Source of the DNA: an uncultured Bacilli bacterium
GTDB taxonomy: Bacteria > Bacillota_I > Bacilli_A > RF39 > UBA660
Direction: 5' to 3'
DNA: 6,340 nucleotides
Assembly (NCBI GenBank): GCA_944332105.1
Contig: CALVJI010000064.1
Coordinates: 1-6,340, forward strand
The notes beneath the pieces were generated by a model that saw only the letters and a list, made by a program, of their open reading frames with translations, did not search any database and was not told the DNA's origin. Shown piece after piece: positions 5,043-6,340 of the stretch (the first letter of the stretch is position 1; each line of letters starts with the position of its first letter). A program made the position numbers and the translations under genes.

Positions 5043-5471
5043 TTAATCACCTCCTTTCAAGGCTTTCCAAAGCATTTCATAGATGGTTTCTTCGCCTTGT
5101 TTTATGTTATACGTAATTGTTTGATAGTTGTAGTAGTTTTCTGGTGGTACTTTCATAATCACTTCTTGTGTCACTATATTATTTTCTAAAGTCGGGTTTT
5201 CAAATGTAATATCACTTAAGAGAATCGTTTTTTTATCCACGATAATCTCGGTGTTTTTTTGAAGTTTTTCTACTTCTTCTAAGGGCCAGACGGAATGGAT
5301 AAAGCAATTATTGTCTTCACAAATATAGATGCCTGTATATTCCTTTCCTTTAGGAAATCTTATCAGAGAAAATGTGAGAATAAAAATAAGGAAAAGAAAG
5401 AAAAACAAACTATACCCTACCCAAATCTTTCGTGGGTATTTTTTAACCCAAAAACGATTAAATATTGGCAT
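5043..5471 (-). CDS. Small single-TM accessory protein of the peptide exporter, miniature HlyD-like
   Basis: Protein of 142 residues: a short basic cytoplasmic N terminus (1-16), one membrane helix (about 17-37) and a roughly 100-residue, probably beta-rich outer domain. The part around LQKNTEIIVDKK and the C-terminal IKQGEETIYEMLWKAL (123-138) resemble the end of HlyD/ComB-type membrane-fusion proteins, where a TGxRTxLxYLLxPL-like segment is common. The long coiled-coil hairpin of that family (usual length 400 or more) is missing. Two cysteines, C51 and C56, could form a disulfide outside the cell. The gene overlaps the ABC gene by 14 nt and is followed 1 nt later by leader peptide 1, so it belongs to the operon. 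Its last three codons (Gly-Gly-Asp) are also the ribosome-binding site of that peptide gene. Alternative: a membrane immunity protein. The HlyD link is from pattern recognition only. Confidence 0.6.
   Translation of the reverse strand: MPIFNRFWVKKYPRKIWVGYSLFFFLFLIFILTFSLIRFPKGKEYTGIYICEDNNCFIHSVWPLEEVEKLQKNTEIIVDKKTILLSDITFENPTLENNIVTQEVIMKVPPENYYNYQTITYNIKQGEETIYEMLWKALKGGD
5046..5057 (-). promoter_or_regulatory. Strong ribosome-binding site of leader peptide 1, inside the accessory gene
   Basis: AAAGGAGGTGAT on the minus strand is nearly a full complement of the 16S rRNA 3' end. It lies in the last codons of the accessory protein and 4-5 nt before the ATG at 5041. It is the best such site in the window, which fits a peptide made in larger amounts than its exporter. 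Confidence 0.85.
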
Positions 5472-6340
5472 GTATTTTCACCGTCCTTTCAAATAATTTG
5501 CTTTGATCCCGATGACTAATATAAATTAAGGTTTTATCTTTTAAGTAGGTACGAAGGCTAGTAATGATCTTTTGCTCTAAAGAGCTTTCTACTTCACTTA
5601 GGACTTCATCTAATAAATAGATCTCGCCTGTTTTTAAAAGTGTTCTTGCAAGGACAATTCTTTGTTTTTCACCACCTGATAACGTAGTTTCATCGATAAA
5701 TGATTCATAACGTAAAGGTCTTTTACAAGCGATTTCTTCTAAATGACAAATTTGGCAAACGGTAAAAAAGAGGTTGTCAGAAACTTCTTTAGAAAAACAG
5801 ATATTTTCTCTGATCGTCCCGCGTATTACTGATTCTTTTTGACTTAGATATACTATATTTTCACGGATAGTTGAAAGCGGATAATCTTTGAGATTTTGCT
5901 CTCCTATTAAAATATTGCCTTCATAGTTTGGTAGTTCTTTTAATAGCAAGCGACAAAGAGTACTTTTTCCTGAGCCAGATGGGCCTTTTAAAAAGATATG
6001 GGTACGCGAGGCAACGTGGATGCTTATATTTTTTAAAGAGGACATTTCCGGTATATAGGAGAATGAAACGCCTTGAAAAGTGATCGATGAATCTACTATC
6101 GTCTCTGGTGAATTTGCCAAATCTTCTTCTTGAAGGGCCATATATTCACTAATTTTTGAAAGAATTCCTTTTACATAAAAGATGCGTGGGAAAGTGGCTA
6201 ATAATTCTTCTGTCGGCGAAATTAAATAACCATATAAACTTTGAAAAGTAAGAAAATCTACTAGAGTTAGATTTCCTTTAAATAATAAATACATGCCATA
6301 GCTTAGTAAGATAAAGCCTAAAACTTCTAAGCAAAATCTT
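5458..6340 (-). CDS. ABC exporter, C-terminal part (membrane helix plus ATPase); probable leader-processing peptide transporter, 5' end outside window
   Basis: The frame is open to the right edge, so the gene starts outside; 293 codons are visible, about the last 40% of a typical 700-residue exporter. Counting from the first complete codon, residues 1-45 hold the last membrane helix and the linker typical of exporters (LTLVDFLTFQSLYGYLISP). The ATPase domain runs from about 85 to the end. Walker A is GPSGSGKST (119-127), the Q-loop Gln is at 167, the signature LSGGEKQR at 220-227, Walker B IYLLDE ends in catalytic Glu 245, and the switch His is 276. The D-loop is unusual (LSEVES in place of TSALD-like). 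Half-transporters of this shape work as homodimers. Because two double-glycine peptides lie downstream, it is probably a C39-peptidase exporter that cleaves leaders and secretes the cores, but the peptidase domain is not visible. An internal ATG at 6294 is not the start. Confidence 0.88.
   Translation of the reverse strand, partial: RFCLEVLGFILLSYGMYLLFKGNLTLVDFLTFQSLYGYLISPTEELLATFPRIFYVKGILSKISEYMALQEEDLANSPETIVDSSITFQGVSFSYIPEMSSLKNISIHVASRTHIFLKGPSGSGKSTLCRLLLKELPNYEGNILIGEQNLKDYPLSTIRENIVYLSQKESVIRGTIRENICFSKEVSDNLFFTVCQICHLEEIACKRPLRYESFIDETTLSGGEKQRIVLARTLLKTGEIYLLDEVLSEVESSLEQKIITSLRTYLKDKTLIYISHRDQSKLFERTVKIHANI

Noticed and set aside
4953..5189. Open frame of 78 codons on the plus strand, hydrophobic C terminus
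   Set aside because: It is antisense to leader peptide 1 and the accessory gene, with no ribosome-binding site. The minus-strand genes have clear starts, coupling and motifs.
5295..5519. Open frame of 74 codons on the plus strand
   Set aside because: It is antisense to the accessory and ABC genes and its Lys-rich product has no recognisable features.

Overview
This AT-rich window (roughly one third G+C) looks like a low-GC Gram-positive bacterium of the Bacillota. The evidence is the AGGTGA/GGAGG ribosome-binding sites, penicillin-binding-protein and LCP-type wall enzymes, a sporulation/stress-type sigma factor, and TAA as the stop of every complete gene. The standard code is used, with TGG for Trp. 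An uncultured gut Bacilli/Erysipelotrichia-like lineage would fit, but that placement is inference.

Left part (1-3601, all minus strand). In transcription order this holds a secreted D-Ala-D-Ala carboxypeptidase of the DacF/PBP5 type with its own terminator, then a three-TM LytR-CpsA-Psr (LCP) wall-polymer ligase with its own promoter and terminator. Next comes a two-gene unit: a SpoIIAA-like STAS protein, then a SigF/SigG/SigB-type sigma factor that runs off the left edge. The order dacF ... spoIIAA-like ... sigF-like recalls the Bacillus dacF-spoIIAA-spoIIAB-sigF operon. Here the anti-sigma kinase gene (spoIIAB) is absent between the two, the phospho-acceptor serine of the STAS protein is an alanine, and the LCP gene sits in the middle.

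Middle (3602-4703). A short divergent intergenic region separates dacF from a plus-strand, membrane-anchored VanY-type (M15B) zinc carboxypeptidase. The VanY gene ends at a strong bidirectional hairpin terminator.

Right part (4710-6340, minus strand). This is the most interesting region: a compact peptide-export operon. It starts with the C-terminal part of an ABC exporter. A 14-nt overlap leads to a 142-residue single-TM protein that looks like a miniature HlyD-type accessory factor. After a 1-nt gap come two very small genes (46 and 51 residues). Both small proteins have a 14-residue double-glycine leader, a GxxxG-containing hydrophobic or amphipathic core, and one cysteine near the C terminus. 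I read this as a two-peptide (class IIb-like) bacteriocin or peptide-pheromone locus with its dedicated exporter. The leader peptidase domain and any immunity gene would lie outside the window, or the gene for immunity is not recognised.

Promoters with recognisable -10 boxes lie only 17-20 nt upstream of the start codons of the STAS, LCP and VanY genes, which implies very short leaders. No RNA genes, insertion sequences, CRISPR arrays or long repeats were seen, and there is no gene-free stretch longer than about 100 bases.
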